64,000 bases of DNA from Kiloniella laminariae DSM 19542 (GCF_000374005.1 NZ_KB893167.1:213985-277984); one strand, 5' to 3'. Shown: positions 35,937 to 49,455, counted from the stretch's first letter. A program made the numbers and translations. The notes: a model not told the origin generated them from the letters alone.

Positions 35937-36209
35937 ATGAATGATGAAACTGATCTTTTTATCTCCAGTCACATTGCCCGAATATCACCAGATGCTTTCG
36001 AAAAGGTGCTTGCCGACATCCTGAAACATCCTTTTGCCGATGTCCCCCTTGTTGATGACAAGGGAAAGATTGTCATTTTGATTGATGCCCCGACAAGCAG
36101 GGATGCCGTCTCGACAATTGACAGTATCAGGGCGACAGAAGGTGTGTACTCCTTTTCCCCCGTCTATCAACACGAAGAAGCAGGAACCGGAACGACAGGT
36201 TCGATTTAA
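35937..36209 (+). CDS. napD: NapD, maturation chaperone of periplasmic nitrate reductase
   Basis: A 90-residue ferredoxin-fold chaperone. The pattern [21 protein letters not shown] (split) and [12 protein letters not shown] followed by [19 protein letters not shown] fits NapD. NapD binds the twin-arginine signal peptide of NapA and holds it until the cofactor is inserted. It is the first gene of napDABC, 26 bp ahead of napA, behind an FNR box. Confidence 0.92.
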   Translation: MNDETDLFISSHIARISPDAFEKVLADILKHPFADVPLVDDKGKIVILIDAPTSRDAVSTIDSIRATEGVYSFSPVYQHEEAGTGTTGSI

Positions 36210-36235
36210 CCGGTAAAACTCAAGGACATCATGTG

Positions 36236-38740
36236 ATGAAGTTAACAAGACGTGATTATATCAAGGCCAATGCCATTGCCGTTGCGGCTGGTGTTGCTGG
36301 CATGACAACCAAGGTATCCGCAACCAATCTGGTAACGGACAGTTCCAAAACAGAATTGAAGTGGTCCAAGGCCCCCTGTCGGTTCTGTGGGACAGGTTGC
36401 AGCGTCATGGTTGGAACAAAGGAAGGTCGTGTCGTTGCGACCCACGGTGATGTCAAAGCCGAGGTCAACCGGGGCTTGAACTGCGTCAAGGGATACTTCC
36501 TGTCTAAAATCATGTATGGCAAAGATCGTCTGACCACACCGCTTCTTCGGATGAAAGACGGCAAATATGCCAAGGATGGCGAGTTTACGCCTGTGTCCTG
36601 GGATGTAGCCATGGATATTATGGCTGAAAAATTCAAAGCGGCGGTCAAGGAAAATGGACCGACATCGATTGGTATGTTCGGGTCCGGACAGTGGACAGTA
36701 TGGGAAGGTTACGCGGCTTCCAAACTGTTGAAAGCCGGTTTTGGTTCCAATAACATTGATCCGAATGCCAGGCATTGCATGGCATCAGCGGTTGGCGGCT
36801 TTATGCGTACCTTTGGTATTGATGAGCCAATGGGGTGTTATGATGATATCGAGGCCACAGATGCTTTTGTGCTCTGGGGCTCCAACATGGCCGAGATGCA
36901 CCCGATCCTCTGGACCCGGGTTACAGACCGTCGCCTCAGTGCCCCGAACACAAAAGTTGCGGTCCTGTCTACCTTTGAACATCGCTGTTTTGACCTGGCA
37001 GATATTCCCATGGTCTTTACGCCCCAGACTGATCTGGCGATCCTGAATTTTATCGCCAATTACATCATCCAGAACGACAAGGTAAATCATGACTTTGTCT
37101 CAAAACATGTCAACTTCCGTCGTGGTAATGATGATATTGGTTATGGTCTGCGTCCGGAACATGAACTGGAACAAAAAGCCAAAAATGCCGATGATGTTGG
37201 TGGCTCTAGCGAAATGAGCTTTGAAGAATTCAAAGCTTTTGTTGCAGACTATACGCTGGAGAAGGTATCTAAACTTTCCGGTGTTCCTGAAAATCGCCTG
37301 GTGGAACTGGCCGAACTCTATGCCGATCCGGATCGCAAGGTCGTCTCCTTCTGGACCATGGGCTTTAACCAGCATACCCGTGGGGTCTGGTGTAATAACC
37401 TGATCTACAACATCCACCTTCTGGTTGGAAAAATCTCAACTCCGGGAAATTCCCCCTTCTCTCTGACAGGGCAGCCTTCGGCCTGTGGAACGGCGCGTGA
37501 GGTTGGTACTTTCTCTCATCGCCTGCCTGCTGACATGGTTGTCACCAATCCGGAACATCGGGCCTATGCCGAAAAAGTCTGGAAAATTCCGGCTGGGGTT
37601 ATTCCAGAGAAGCCCGGATATCACGCGGTTTTGCAAAACCGGATGTTGAAAGACGGAAAACTCAATGCCTATTGGGTCATGTGTAACAACAACATGCAGG
37701 CAGCTCCTAACCTCAATGAAGAAGGTTATCCGGGCTATCGCAATCCGAAAAACTTTATCGTGGTTTCTGATCCCTACCCGACTGTAACCGCTGAAGCTGC
37801 TGATCTGATCCTGCCCACTGCCATGTGGGTGGAAAAAGAGGGGGCTTACGGGAACGCTGAGCGGCGCACCCAGTTCTGGCACCAGCTTGTTACCGCGCCC
37901 GGTGAAGCGAAATCAGATCTCTGGCAGTTGATGGAGTTCTCCAAACGGATCACGACAGATGATGTCTGGCCGGCAGAGGTTTTGTCTGCAAACCCCGAAT
38001 TCAAGGGAAAAACGCTGTTTGAAGTGCTTTATGCCAATGGCAATGTAGAAAAATTCCCGCTGTCAGAAATACATCCCGACTATGAAAATATAGAGTCCAA
38101 ACATTTTGGTTTTTATGTTCAGAAGGGTCTGTTTGAAGAGTATGCCGAGTTTGGCCGAGGCCATGGTCATGACCTGGCACCCTTTGAACGGTATCATGAA
38201 GAACGTGGCCTGAGGTGGCCTGTTGTCGATGGTCAGGAAACCCGTTGGCGCTTCAAGGAGGGCTCGGATCCTTACGCCAAGCCAGGCAGTGATTTTGACT
38301 TTTATGGCAAGCCTGACGGTCGCGCGGTGATCTTCGCTCTCCCCTATGAACCGGCAGCCGAAAGCCCGGATGAAGAATATGATCTCTGGCTTTCAACCGG
38401 ACGAGTGCTCGAACACTGGCACTCCGGTTCCATGACCCAGCGCGTTCCAGAGCTTTACAAGGCTTTCCCTGATGCTGTTGCCTTTATGCATCCCGATGAT
38501 GCCGCTGCCCGTGGATTGCGTCGTGGGCAGGAAATCAAGGTGATCTCCCGGCGGGGTGAAATGGTAACCCGTGTTGAAACGCGCGGCAGAAACAAACCTC
38601 CCAAGGGATTGATTTTTGTTCCTTGGTTTGATGCCAGCCAGTTGATCAACAAGGTAACGTTGGATGCAACGGATCCAATTTCCAAACAAACTGATTATAA
38701 AAAATGTGCTGTCAAAGTGATTGCCACGGGGAGAGCGTAA
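36236..38740 (+). CDS. napA: periplasmic nitrate reductase catalytic subunit NapA
   Basis: An 834-residue molybdoenzyme (Mo-bis-MGD). A twin-arginine signal peptide is present ([16 protein letters not shown]). Cys48, Cys51, Cys55 and Cys83 form the [4Fe-4S] site ([10 protein letters not shown]...LNCVKG). [10 protein letters not shown] holds the Mo-ligating Cys (about residue 181). It reduces nitrate to nitrite in the periplasm, accepting electrons from NapB. The ATG at 36236 matches E. coli NapA; GTG immediately before it is possible. Confidence 0.98.
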   Translation: MKLTRRDYIKANAIAVAAGVAGMTTKVSATNLVTDSSKTELKWSKAPCRFCGTGCSVMVGTKEGRVVATHGDVKAEVNRGLNCVKGYFLSKIMYGKDRLTTPLLRMKDGKYAKDGEFTPVSWDVAMDIMAEKFKAAVKENGPTSIGMFGSGQWTVWEGYAASKLLKAGFGSNNIDPNARHCMASAVGGFMRTFGIDEPMGCYDDIEATDAFVLWGSNMAEMHPILWTRVTDRRLSAPNTKVAVLSTFEHRCFDLADIPMVFTPQTDLAILNFIANYIIQNDKVNHDFVSKHVNFRRGNDDIGYGLRPEHELEQKAKNADDVGGSSEMSFEEFKAFVADYTLEKVSKLSGVPENRLVELAELYADPDRKVVSFWTMGFNQHTRGVWCNNLIYNIHLLVGKISTPGNSPFSLTGQPSACGTAREVGTFSHRLPADMVVTNPEHRAYAEKVWKIPAGVIPEKPGYHAVLQNRMLKDGKLNAYWVMCNNNMQAAPNLNEEGYPGYRNPKNFIVVSDPYPTVTAEAADLILPTAMWVEKEGAYGNAERRTQFWHQLVTAPGEAKSDLWQLMEFSKRITTDDVWPAEVLSANPEFKGKTLFEVLYANGNVEKFPLSEIHPDYENIESKHFGFYVQKGLFEEYAEFGRGHGHDLAPFERYHEERGLRWPVVDGQETRWRFKEGSDPYAKPGSDFDFYGKPDGRAVIFALPYEPAAESPDEEYDLWLSTGRVLEHWHSGSMTQRVPELYKAFPDAVAFMHPDDAAARGLRRGQEIKVISRRGEMVTRVETRGRNKPPKGLIFVPWFDASQLINKVTLDATDPISKQTDYKKCAVKVIATGRA

Positions 38741-38741
38741 A

Positions 38742-39194
38742 ATGAAACGCATTCTTATCAATATAACCACAGCGCTTGGCCTTGTCTTCTATGCAACAAG
38801 TGCATTTTCTGATGGCACAGCAACCCTGCGTCAGGGAACGCCCATTACATCTGAAGCCGAAGCTCCTCCAATTACCAAAGAGGAAAACACCGATGTAAAA
38901 CGGGTCAGAAACTACCCGGAACAGCCTCCGACAATCCCGCATCAAATCAGGGATTACCAGATCACACTGAATGCAAACAAATGCCTTTCCTGCCATGCCC
39001 GGACCCGGACAGGAGAATCCCAGGCACCAATGGTGAGTGTGACCCATTATATGGATCGGGATAATCAGGTGTTGGCAACGGTCTCCCCACGTCGTTATTT
39101 CTGTAACCAGTGTCATGTTACCCAGGTATCTGCACGGCCACTGGTCGAGAATGAATTCATTGACGTGGAAGACCTGATCAAAGGTGAACAATAA
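38742..39194 (+). CDS. napB: diheme cytochrome c NapB
   Basis: A 150-residue periplasmic diheme cytochrome. A Sec signal peptide spans residues 1-22 ([19 protein letters not shown]). Heme sites are CLSCH (81-85) and CNQCH (121-125). It passes electrons from NapC to NapA. The ATG at 38742 follows the napA stop by one base and has a GGGGAGAG ribosome site; its stop overlaps the napC ATG (TAATG). Confidence 0.96.
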   Translation: MKRILINITTALGLVFYATSAFSDGTATLRQGTPITSEAEAPPITKEENTDVKRVRNYPEQPPTIPHQIRDYQITLNANKCLSCHARTRTGESQAPMVSVTHYMDRDNQVLATVSPRRYFCNQCHVTQVSARPLVENEFIDVEDLIKGEQ

Positions 39195-39802
39195 TGGCGC
39201 CTTTTAAAAAAATCTTCTGTCTGGTCGCGGGGCTCTGGTCTCGGGCCAATCGCCCGGCAAAACACCTTTCAATCGGGTTTTTGACGATTGGCGGGTTTGT
39301 CGCCGGAGTTATGTTCTGGGGTGGTTTCAACACCGCGCTTGAACTGACCAACACTGAAGAGTTCTGTGTCAGCTGTCATGAGATGGGAGACAACGTTTTT
39401 GCCGAGTTGAAAACAACGATCCATTACAGCAACCGTTCCGGTGTTCGGGCCAGTTGTCCGGACTGTCACGTCCCACACAACTGGACCGACAAGATTGCCC
39501 GGAAAACCCAGGCATCCAAGGAAGTCTGGGGTAAACTTTTCGGCACCATCGACACGCGCGAGAAATTTCAGGCTGAACGTCGCAGACTTGCTGGACATGA
39601 ATGGGACCGACTCAAGGCGAATAATTCACTTGAATGCCGGAACTGTCATTCCGTTGAATCCATGGATATTACAGTTCAAAGTGCCCGGGCAGCCACGGCA
39701 CACCAGACCTTCCTGTTTACAGGTGAAAAGACCTGTATCGATTGTCACAAGGGGATTGCACATCACCTGCCAGACATGACTGGTGTTGAGGGTTGGGAGT
39801 AG
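39194..39802 (+). CDS. napC: tetraheme quinol dehydrogenase NapC
   Basis: A 202-residue membrane-anchored NapC/NirT cytochrome. One N-terminal membrane helix (about residues 25-45) is followed by four heme-binding motifs: CVSCH (58-62), CPDCH (88-92), CRNCH (148-152) and CIDCH (181-185). It oxidises quinol and feeds NapB. No napG/napH alternative route is present. It is the last gene of the operon, followed by a two-way terminator shared with convergent napE. Confidence 0.97.
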   Translation: MAPFKKIFCLVAGLWSRANRPAKHLSIGFLTIGGFVAGVMFWGGFNTALELTNTEEFCVSCHEMGDNVFAELKTTIHYSNRSGVRASCPDCHVPHNWTDKIARKTQASKEVWGKLFGTIDTREKFQAERRRLAGHEWDRLKANNSLECRNCHSVESMDITVQSARAATAHQTFLFTGEKTCIDCHKGIAHHLPDMTGVEGWE

Positions 39803-39827
39803 AATTTAACTTTTGCAATAATGCACT

Positions 39828-39863
39828 AAAAAAGGGAAGTCATTGATTTGACCTCCCTTTTTT
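39828..39863. terminator. bidirectional terminator between napC and napE
   Basis: AAAAAAGGGA...TCCCTTTTTT pairing (39828-39863, with one interruption near the loop) is flanked by A- and T-runs, so it serves both convergent genes. Confidence 0.85.
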
Positions 39864-39882
39864 AATGCCGTGATGTCAATAA

Positions 39883-40053
39883 TCAGTTTGTTGGCGGACC
39901 GGCAATAAAAATCTGGTACATCCAGATGCTGAAACCATAGGTCCCAACCAGTGCAATCGTCAGTACAGGAATTAATACGGCTGCGAGAAAGAGGAACAGG
40001 CTTACTTCCCGCCCCTTGCTTGGTTCTGTTGAAGTCACATCAAGATTTTGCAC
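39883..40053 (-). CDS. napE: NapE, small membrane subunit of the nitrate reductase system (orphan orientation)
   Basis: A 56-residue ORF, short enough to be easily missed. It starts at GTG 40053 with a GAGGG ribosome site 7 bases before. The protein has a polar N-terminus (about 15 residues, ending KGREVS), then a single membrane helix (LFLFLAAVLIPVLTIALVG), the motif YGFSIWMYQIFIAGPP and a short tail. This matches NapE, where GRE-x-FLFL and the YGFxxWMxQ pattern with a GPP end are conserved. NapE is a small membrane protein of unknown precise role in nap operons. Here it lies on the opposite strand, convergent with napDABC. Confidence 0.88.
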   Translation of the reverse strand: MQNLDVTSTEPSKGREVSLFLFLAAVLIPVLTIALVGTYGFSIWMYQIFIAGPPTN

Positions 40054-40102
40054 AAATTTGCCCTCAAGTCCTGGAGTGATACGTTAGGAATGCTTTCATT
40101 CG

Positions 40103-40150
40103 ATTATCCATCATAAAGCCATCCGGGCGAAACACATTGACATAAATCAA
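40103..40150 (-). promoter_or_regulatory. FNR-type promoter of napE
   Basis: Read leftward, the site at 40137-40150 (TTGAT-TTAT-GTCAA on the minus strand, one mismatch to the TTGAT-N4-ATCAA consensus) is followed by a -10 TATGAT at 40115-40110. The box centre is about 41 bases from the predicted start near 40103. This mirrors the napD promoter and supports napE being co-regulated with napDABC despite its orientation. Confidence 0.7.
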
Positions 40151-40228
40151 ACCCGGATCTGAAATTAAACTGGTTTCAGCTAATCCCGTGCTTGAAACCA
40201 TTCAGAGCCTGTTCTATAAATAAATCAT

Positions 40229-40323
40229 CCAAGGGGTGTCCTCAGAAGAGGGCTGAGATTGTGCTGTTACTGCACGGGACTCTTTGAACCTGATCCGGGT
40301 CATGCCGGCGAAGGGATAGGAAC
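40229..40323 (+). ncRNA. TPP riboswitch (THI element) upstream of thiC
   Basis: The conserved blocks are in order: GGGGTG (40233-40238), CTGAGA (40253-40258), ACTCTTTGAACCTGATC (40279-40295; last five bases then CGGGT) and CCGGCGAAGGGA (40305-40316). It senses thiamine pyrophosphate and represses thiC in response. A downstream hairpin at 40376-40406 is the likely expression platform. Confidence 0.96.
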
Positions 40324-40375
40324 CGCAGCAGATAGTCGCGCGACGATTTTCTGTTCACCTCCCCATAGCGCCCCG

Positions 40376-43328
<2,953 letters not shown>

Positions 43329-43344
<16 letters not shown>

Positions 43345-43526
43345 ACGGACAGCCACTAGAAACTTCTGCTGAAAACCTGGCTGATCTTCTGGACGAGCAG
43401 GGATATGGCTCTGCCCGTGTTGCCACAGCTTTAAATGGTGCGTTGGCACCGGCAAGCTGTCGAAAAGAGATGGTGATAAGTCAGGGGGATGACATCGAGA
43501 TTGTTGCCCCGATGCAAGGGGGATAA
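43329..43526 (+). CDS. thiS: sulfur carrier protein ThiS
   Basis: A 65-residue ubiquitin-like protein ending in Gly-Gly (MQGG), the site of thiocarboxylate formation. The pattern [21 protein letters not shown] and [12 protein letters not shown] fits ThiS. ThiF, which adenylates ThiS, is not encoded in the window. The gene overlaps thiO and is 8 bp from thiG. Confidence 0.95.
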
Positions 43527-43534
43527 TAAAGATC

Positions 43535-44323
43535 ATGACACTTCAGTTCTATGAACAGGAGATAACCTCCCGGTTTCTGATCGGCACAGCCCTGTACCCT
43601 TCCCCGGCGATCATGCTTGATGCTATCCAGGCTTCAGGTTCAGAGATTGTTACAGTTTCTCTGCGACGTGAATCCGGTAAGGACCTCGCGGGGCAAAAAT
43701 TTTGGAACATGATCCAGAACTCAAATTTGCGAATTTTGCCGAATACGGCGGGTTGTAAAACCGTTAAAGAAGCCGTTACCACAGCCCAGATGGCCCGGGA
43801 GGTTTTTGATACTCCCTGGGTGAAACTTGAGGTTATCGGCGAAGATGACACGCTGCAGCCTGATGTTTTTGGTTTGGTTGAAGCAGCCCGAATTCTCTGT
43901 AACGAAGGTTTTCAGGTTTTTCCCTATACAACAGAAGATCTGGTGGTTGCTGAAAAACTGGTTGCTGTCGGCTGTGAGGTCCTGATGCCCTGGGGGGCGC
44001 CGATTGGAAGTGGTCGCGGCCTGAATAATGTTTATGGCTTGCGGAGCTTGCGGGCCCATTTCCCTTCCATTCCGCTGGTTGTTGATGCCGGACTGGGTTT
44101 GCCTTCTCATGCTGCAGCAGCAATGGAGCTGGGTTATGACGCCGTTTTGTTAAACACTGCTGTCTCCAAGGCCGGAGATCCCGTAGCAATGGCCCGAGCT
44201 TTTGGGCTGGCTATCGAAAGTGGCCGGCTGGCGTATGAAGCAGATCCCATGGAACAAAGAGACATGGCTGCACCTTCTACGCCGGTTATCGGCCTCCCCT
44301 TTTGGAACCAGAAACATGATTGA
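43535..44323 (+). CDS. thiG: thiazole synthase ThiG
   Basis: A 262-residue TIM-barrel enzyme that assembles thiazole phosphate from DXP, ThiS-thiocarboxylate and dehydroglycine. Features include [30 protein letters not shown], the Schiff-base Lys region [22 protein letters not shown] and [18 protein letters not shown]. It overlaps the thiE start by 8 bases. Confidence 0.97.
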   Translation: MTLQFYEQEITSRFLIGTALYPSPAIMLDAIQASGSEIVTVSLRRESGKDLAGQKFWNMIQNSNLRILPNTAGCKTVKEAVTTAQMAREVFDTPWVKLEVIGEDDTLQPDVFGLVEAARILCNEGFQVFPYTTEDLVVAEKLVAVGCEVLMPWGAPIGSGRGLNNVYGLRSLRAHFPSIPLVVDAGLGLPSHAAAAMELGYDAVLLNTAVSKAGDPVAMARAFGLAIESGRLAYEADPMEQRDMAAPSTPVIGLPFWNQKHD

Positions 44324-44906
44324 GCCTTTTTATCAGATTGTTGACGATGTGAAGTGGTTGCCCCGGTTTCTTCCACTTGGCCTGAAACTGGTTCAATTGC
44401 GGATCAAAGATAAAGAACAGGATGAGATCCGGGAACAGATACGACAGGCCCGTGATCTCTGCCAGCAACACAATGCCCGGCTGGTGGTCAATGACTATTG
44501 GGAATTGGCTCTGGAGCTGGGCTGTGACTATATCCATCTGGGGCAGGAAGATCTGGATCAGGCTGATCTGGCAATGATACGTCAGGCCGGAATCAAACTT
44601 GGTATCAGTACCCATGATGAAGCTGAACTGGACCGGGCTTTGGCCCTTTCCCCCGATTATGTGGCATTAGGTCCGGTTTATCCGACAATTCTCAAGCAGA
44701 TGTCCTGGGCGCCACAGGGGCCAGAGAATGTCCGGCGGTGGAAAAAACGGGTTGGTCAGGTTCCACTTGTTGCAATTGGCGGCCTATCGGTTGAAAAAGC
44801 CCCGGAGATTTATGCCGCCGGGGCAGATTGCATCTGTGTTGTTACCGATGTTCTTTACCATCAGGCTCCAGAAGAGCGTCTTGGACAATGGCTCAGTATA
44901 AAATGA
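44316..44906 (+). CDS. thiE: thiamine phosphate synthase ThiE
   Basis: A 196-residue TIM barrel that joins HMP-PP and thiazole phosphate. Hallmarks are [36 protein letters not shown] (split over about residues 46-72), ALGPVYPT with [11 protein letters not shown], and [11 protein letters not shown]. The frame extends upstream within thiG, but the ATG at 44316 gives the normal family length and a short overlap. No thiD or thiM occurs in this operon. Confidence 0.94.
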   Translation: MIEPFYQIVDDVKWLPRFLPLGLKLVQLRIKDKEQDEIREQIRQARDLCQQHNARLVVNDYWELALELGCDYIHLGQEDLDQADLAMIRQAGIKLGISTHDEAELDRALALSPDYVALGPVYPTILKQMSWAPQGPENVRRWKKRVGQVPLVAIGGLSVEKAPEIYAAGADCICVVTDVLYHQAPEERLGQWLSIK

Positions 44907-44950
44907 TAAAGCACATTACATATACGTCGTATCATATTGATATATCATTA

Positions 44951-44983
44951 TATAGGCTCTGATCGCCATGATCAGAGCCTATA
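44951..44983. terminator. hairpin between convergent thiE and pyc
   Basis: A 14-bp perfect stem, TATAGGCTCTGATC with its complement (44951-44964, 44970-44983), around a GCCAT loop. No strong T-run is present on either side, but its place between convergent genes suggests shared termination. Confidence 0.7.
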
Positions 44984-44995
44984 GAGCATGACGAC

Positions 44996-47900
44996 TTAAA
45001 CAATAACGGCCAGAAGATCCTTGGTTTCGACCTTGGAACCTGGAGAGACAAGAATCTGTTTTACAGTGCCAGACCGCTCAGCCAGAACCGAGGTTTGCAT
45101 CTTCATTGCTTCAATCGACATAAGGACATCGCCCCGTTCTACTGCCTGTCCCTCGGTAACCGTGACACTGACGATCAATCCGGGCATAGGGGCGCCAAGA
45201 TGTTCGTTGTTGCCCGGGTTAGCTTTGGGCTGGGCGGCTTTTATAGGTGCGCGGCTGCGATCTGTAACCTTGACGGTACGTGGTTGGCCATTAAGTTCGA
45301 AGAAGACGGTGCAACTTCCATCTTCATCAGGGTCACTGATTGCCCGGAACCTGATGATCAGTGTTTTTCCCTGATCGATGTGAACCGAAAGCTCCTCCCC
45401 GACTTCCATACCATAGAAAAAGACATGTGTCGGCAGGACAGATACGTTGCCGTAGTCCCGCTGATGTTTGGCATAGTCGAGAAATACCTGCGGGTACATC
45501 AGATAGGAGGCAAATTCAAAATCGCTGACAGTTCGCTCGAGTTTCTTTTCGACAAGAGCACGTTCCGCTGTCAGGTCTGCAGCAGGCATGAGGGCACCGG
45601 GACGTTCGACGATCGGCGTGATGTCCTTCAGGATTTTTTTCTGTAACACCGGCGGAAAACCACCGGCGGGCTGTCCAAGGTCACCCTTGAAGAAAGAAAT
45701 CACAGATTCCGGGAAGGCAATTTCCCGCTCGGGGTTTTCGATGTCTGCTCTGGTGAGATCGCTTGTCACCATCATCAGAGCCATGTCGCCCACGACTTTG
45801 GATGAAGGTGTCACCTTGACCACATCACCAAACATGTCATTGACCTCGGCATAGGTCCGGGAGACTTCAGGCCAGCGTTCCTCAATCCCGAGAGATCTTG
45901 CCTGTTGCCGCAGGTTGGTATACTGGCCACCTGGCATTTCGTGGTGATAGACATCGGATGTTCCGCTGCGGATATCACTTTCGAAACCGATATAGTTGGC
46001 TCTGACCTGTTCCCAGTAGCCGGATATTTTCTGTAGCGCTGCATCATCAAGGCCAGTGTCCCTGTCCGAGTTGCGCACTGCTGCGGCAATGGACCCGAGG
46101 TTGGGTTGTGATGTCAGGCCGCTCATGGAATCAACACAGGCATCTACGGCATCAATCCCGGCTTCGGATGCTGCCAGAATTGTTGCTGCGGAAATTCCGC
46201 TGGTATCGTGGGTGTGCAGGTGGATCGGCAGGCCGACTTCGTCCTTCAGCGCCTTGATCAAAACCCTGGCAGCTGCGGGTTTAAGCAAACCGGCCATATC
46301 CTTGATGCCAAGAATATGGGCACCGGCCTTTTCCAGCTCTCGTGCCATGGTGACATAGTACTTGAGGTCATATTTGGGACGTTTCGGGTCCAGAATATCC
46401 CCTGTGTAACAGATCGCCGCTTCACAGATCTTGCCACTGTCACCTACTGCATCCATGGCCACCCGCATGTTCTCGACCCAGTTCAGGCTGTCGAACACCC
46501 GGAAAAGATCCATACCTGCATCGGCGGACTGCTTGACAAAATATTGCACCACATTGTCAGGGTAATTGGTATATCCAACACCGTTTGACGCACGCAGCAG
46601 CATCTGGGTCAAAAGATTGGGCATGGCGGAACGCAACTGGGACAGGCGATCCCAAGGACATTCCTTGAGAAACCGCATGGCAACGTCAAAGGTTGCACCG
46701 CCCCAGCACTCCATGGAGAAGAGCTGATGAAGGTTTTCGGCATAATAAGGGGCAATCCTGACAAGGTCGTCAGTGCGGACCCGGGTTGCGAGCAGGGATT
46801 GATGCGCGTCCCGAAAGGTCGTGTCTGTAATCAGCAGGCGCTGTTCGTCTTTCATCCAGCGGGCAACAGCAGCTGCACCTTCCCTCTCTAGCAGCTGTTT
46901 TGCCCCATCAGGAACTTCCAGATTTTGCGCTTTGGGGAGCTTTGCAACATGGGGATGGGGCGGGTGTGTTCTCCCGGCCACCTCTTCGTTGCCGTTGACC
47001 ATAATGTCGCCGACAAAGCGCAACAGTCTGGAAGCGCGGTCCCGTCGGCGCGGCATATGGAAAAGTTCTGGCGTATCATCAATAAACTTGGTCGTGTATT
47101 CCCCATTGCGAAACTTCGGGTGGGAAAGCACGTTTTCGAGGAAAGTCAGGTTGGTTGAAACGCCTCTGATCCGAAACTCGCGCAAGGCACGATCCATGCG
47201 GGCAATGGCCTCGTCCGGTGTCCCGCCCCAAGCTGTAACCTTTTCCAGCAGAGAGTCATAATGCCGGGTTACGACAGCGCCTGAAAAAGCAGTCCCGCCA
47301 TCAAGCCGGATGCCAAAGCCCGTAGCACCGCGATAGGCCAGAATTTTTCCATAGTCCGGGATAAACTTGTTTTCCGGGTCTTCTGTTGTCACCCGACATT
47401 GAATGGCATTGCCATGCAGTTTAATTTCTTTTTGTGCAGGAACTCCGCTGGAGGGAGAGCCGATGGAGCCCCCGGCTGCAATCTTGATCTGGGCCTGGAC
47501 AATGTCAATTCCTGTAACGGTTTCGGTTACAGTGTGTTCAACCTGCACGCGGGGATTGACCTCGATAAAATAAAATCGGTCATCGTCCATATCCATCAGG
47601 AATTCGACGGTGCCTGCATTGACATAACCTGCAGTCCGGGCGATTGCCAGAGCGGCATCACAGAAGGCAGTTCTCTGTTGCTCGGAAAGATAGGGGGCTG
47701 GTGCCCGTTCAACGACTTTCTGGTTGCGCCGCTGTACGGAACAGTCGCGTTCAAACAGATGGACAACATTGCCATGACTGTCGCCGATAATCTGGACTTC
47801 CACATGGCGGGCCCGGCGGACCAGCTTTTCAAGGTAGATCTCGTCGTTGCCAAAAGCGGCCATGGACTCGCGGCGGGCGGCATCAACCTGTTCGTGTAGT

Positions 47901-48451
47901 TCATCTGCGTTTTCGATCACCCGCATACCGCGGCCACCCCCGCCCCAGCTGGCTTTGGTGATCACCGGATAGCCAACTTTTGCCGCCTGAGTTGTGACTT
48001 CGGCATCATCATAGGGTAATGCTTCGGTTGCGGGCATTACCGGGGCTCCAGCCTGAATGGCCAGAGCTCTGGCAGAAACCTTATTTCCCAGCCCGCGCAT
48101 GATATCACCGGAAGGACCAACAAAGATAATCCCGGCAGCTTCGCAGGCATCGGCAAAATCCGGATTTTCTGAAAGGAAACCATAGCCCGGGTGAATCGCA
48201 TCTATGTTGGCTTCTTTTGCGATGCGCAGAATATCCTGGATGTCCAAATAGGCCTGAATTGGCCCCTTCCCTTCACCGACAAGATAACTTTCATCAGCTT
48301 TAAAGCGATGCAGGGCAAAGCGGTCTTCATTTGAATAGATTGCAACAGTCTCTATGCCCAGCTCTGTTGCGGCACGAAAGATACGGATCGCAATCTCGCT
48401 GCGGTTGGCAACGAGCAGACGTTTGATTTTTTTATGCCCCAGATTGCTCAT
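44996..48451 (-). CDS. pyc: pyruvate carboxylase
   Basis: A 1151-residue single-chain biotin enzyme making oxaloacetate from pyruvate (anaplerosis). The N-terminal biotin carboxylase / ATP-grasp part (about residues 1-460) contains SWGGGGRGMR and IEVNPRVQVEHTVTE. The carboxyltransferase part (about 535-1000) has ITDTTFRDAHQSLLATRVRT and HTHDTSG. The C-terminal biotinyl domain has EAMKMQ with the biotinylated Lys1117. A GGAGG ribosome site precedes the ATG. Monocistronic. Confidence 0.98.
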   Translation of the reverse strand: MSNLGHKKIKRLLVANRSEIAIRIFRAATELGIETVAIYSNEDRFALHRFKADESYLVGEGKGPIQAYLDIQDILRIAKEANIDAIHPGYGFLSENPDFADACEAAGIIFVGPSGDIMRGLGNKVSARALAIQAGAPVMPATEALPYDDAEVTTQAAKVGYPVITKASWGGGGRGMRVIENADELHEQVDAARRESMAAFGNDEIYLEKLVRRARHVEVQIIGDSHGNVVHLFERDCSVQRRNQKVVERAPAPYLSEQQRTAFCDAALAIARTAGYVNAGTVEFLMDMDDDRFYFIEVNPRVQVEHTVTETVTGIDIVQAQIKIAAGGSIGSPSSGVPAQKEIKLHGNAIQCRVTTEDPENKFIPDYGKILAYRGATGFGIRLDGGTAFSGAVVTRHYDSLLEKVTAWGGTPDEAIARMDRALREFRIRGVSTNLTFLENVLSHPKFRNGEYTTKFIDDTPELFHMPRRRDRASRLLRFVGDIMVNGNEEVAGRTHPPHPHVAKLPKAQNLEVPDGAKQLLEREGAAAVARWMKDEQRLLITDTTFRDAHQSLLATRVRTDDLVRIAPYYAENLHQLFSMECWGGATFDVAMRFLKECPWDRLSQLRSAMPNLLTQMLLRASNGVGYTNYPDNVVQYFVKQSADAGMDLFRVFDSLNWVENMRVAMDAVGDSGKICEAAICYTGDILDPKRPKYDLKYYVTMARELEKAGAHILGIKDMAGLLKPAAARVLIKALKDEVGLPIHLHTHDTSGISAATILAASEAGIDAVDACVDSMSGLTSQPNLGSIAAAVRNSDRDTGLDDAALQKISGYWEQVRANYIGFESDIRSGTSDVYHHEMPGGQYTNLRQQARSLGIEERWPEVSRTYAEVNDMFGDVVKVTPSSKVVGDMALMMVTSDLTRADIENPEREIAFPESVISFFKGDLGQPAGGFPPVLQKKILKDITPIVERPGALMPAADLTAERALVEKKLERTVSDFEFASYLMYPQVFLDYAKHQRDYGNVSVLPTHVFFYGMEVGEELSVHIDQGKTLIIRFRAISDPDEDGSCTVFFELNGQPRTVKVTDRSRAPIKAAQPKANPGNNEHLGAPMPGLIVSVTVTEGQAVERGDVLMSIEAMKMQTSVLAERSGTVKQILVSPGSKVETKDLLAVIV

Positions 48452-48879
48452 GCTTTTCTCCTCCGGCAGAACCGGATTTCTTATTATATGTTATCTATCT
48501 CACGATGAACGAGTATGTCTTTCATCTCTCGGCTTGCTGTTCTGAATGCGACGAGGAGTACTTTGTCACTCTCTCCGGTTATATTCTACGGACTTTGAAA
48601 ATAAATACTCAGACCTGGAGAAGAAGGGCAATTACTTGTCTATACATTCTTGTGGGGTTCGATTCTATTAACCACGTATTTTATCTAGCATAATAAATCA
48701 GAAGATTGTTTCTGATCTGGTGAATTTTATTTCCTGAATGCTTTTGTATCGAGACAATATATATTGTGGCGGACAAACTGTGCTGGTTTTGAGGACACCA
48801 GATAAAGCCCCGGACAGATAACTGTCGATCACGTACAGATGATTTTCTATTTTAGAACTGGCGATGCAAGATTCACCCC
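48452..48879 (+). other. 428-bp intergenic region between pyc and the TPR gene
   Basis: I see no supported gene here. The pyc-proximal end holds the pyc ribosome site (on the minus strand) and presumably its promoter. A 14-bp perfect palindrome ACAATATATATTGT lies at 48754-48767, about 113 bp before the TPR gene. Short open frames on the plus strand (to 48545 and 48693) look accidental. Confidence 0.55.
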
Positions 48880-49440
48880 ATGAAAAACAAACTGATTTAT
48901 CTGGTGCTGTTCTCCCTCTGCCTTGTCATCAGCCCGTACAAGGTTCGGGCTGACCAAAAAGACAACCGCTTGCCCCTTCTTTTTGAAAAGCTCGGGGTGG
49001 CTTTGCCAGGAGTGGAGAGTTTTCTTATCGAAGGAAAGATCTGGTCAATCTGGCTGGAAACCGAAGACAAGGTTATCGCGGATCTGATGGCCGGGGCAGA
49101 AAAATCAACCGGGAAAGGAGCTTATGACGAAGCATTACAAAACTATACTTCGATTATAGAACGGAATCCGAACTATGCCGAAGCCTGGAATAAACGGGCA
49201 TTGATCCATTATCTTATGGGGAACCTGGAAAGGTCCCTGAGCGATATAGACAGGACACTGTTACTTGAACCACGGCATTTTGGGGCACTGGCAGGCCAGG
49301 GACTGATTTATATTGCCCAAGAAAAATGGCGTCTGGCCCAAAAATCCCTGGAAAAAGCACTTGATGTGCACCCGACAATGCCCGGACCAAAAGAAAATCT
49401 GCGATATGTCAAAACACAGATACAAGGAAAGGAGATATAA
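48880..49440 (+). CDS. exported TPR-repeat protein
   Basis: A 186-residue protein. A Sec signal peptide (about residues 1-24, LIYLVLFSLCLVISPYKVRA) is followed by a linker and at least two TPR-type helical repeats (about 75-108, GAYDEALQNYTSIIERNPNY; 109-142; and 143-176, EKWRLAQKSLEKALDVHP). It should act as a periplasmic protein-protein scaffold; no partner can be named. The following gene, on the opposite strand, converges with 15 bp between stops. Confidence 0.8.
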   Translation: MKNKLIYLVLFSLCLVISPYKVRADQKDNRLPLLFEKLGVALPGVESFLIEGKIWSIWLETEDKVIADLMAGAEKSTGKGAYDEALQNYTSIIERNPNYAEAWNKRALIHYLMGNLERSLSDIDRTLLLEPRHFGALAGQGLIYIAQEKWRLAQKSLEKALDVHPTMPGPKENLRYVKTQIQGKEI

Positions 49441-49455
49441 AAGGAAACGCCTGCT

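Noticed and set aside
48650..48680. GGTTCGATTC resembling a tRNA T-arm in the region after pyc
   Set aside because: The flanking bases do not pair as a T-stem and no acceptor or anticodon arm is found, so no tRNA or att remnant is called.
48505..48693. 62-codon plus-strand frame upstream of the TPR gene
   Set aside because: No ribosome site, no recognisable pattern, and it overlaps the likely pyc promoter region.
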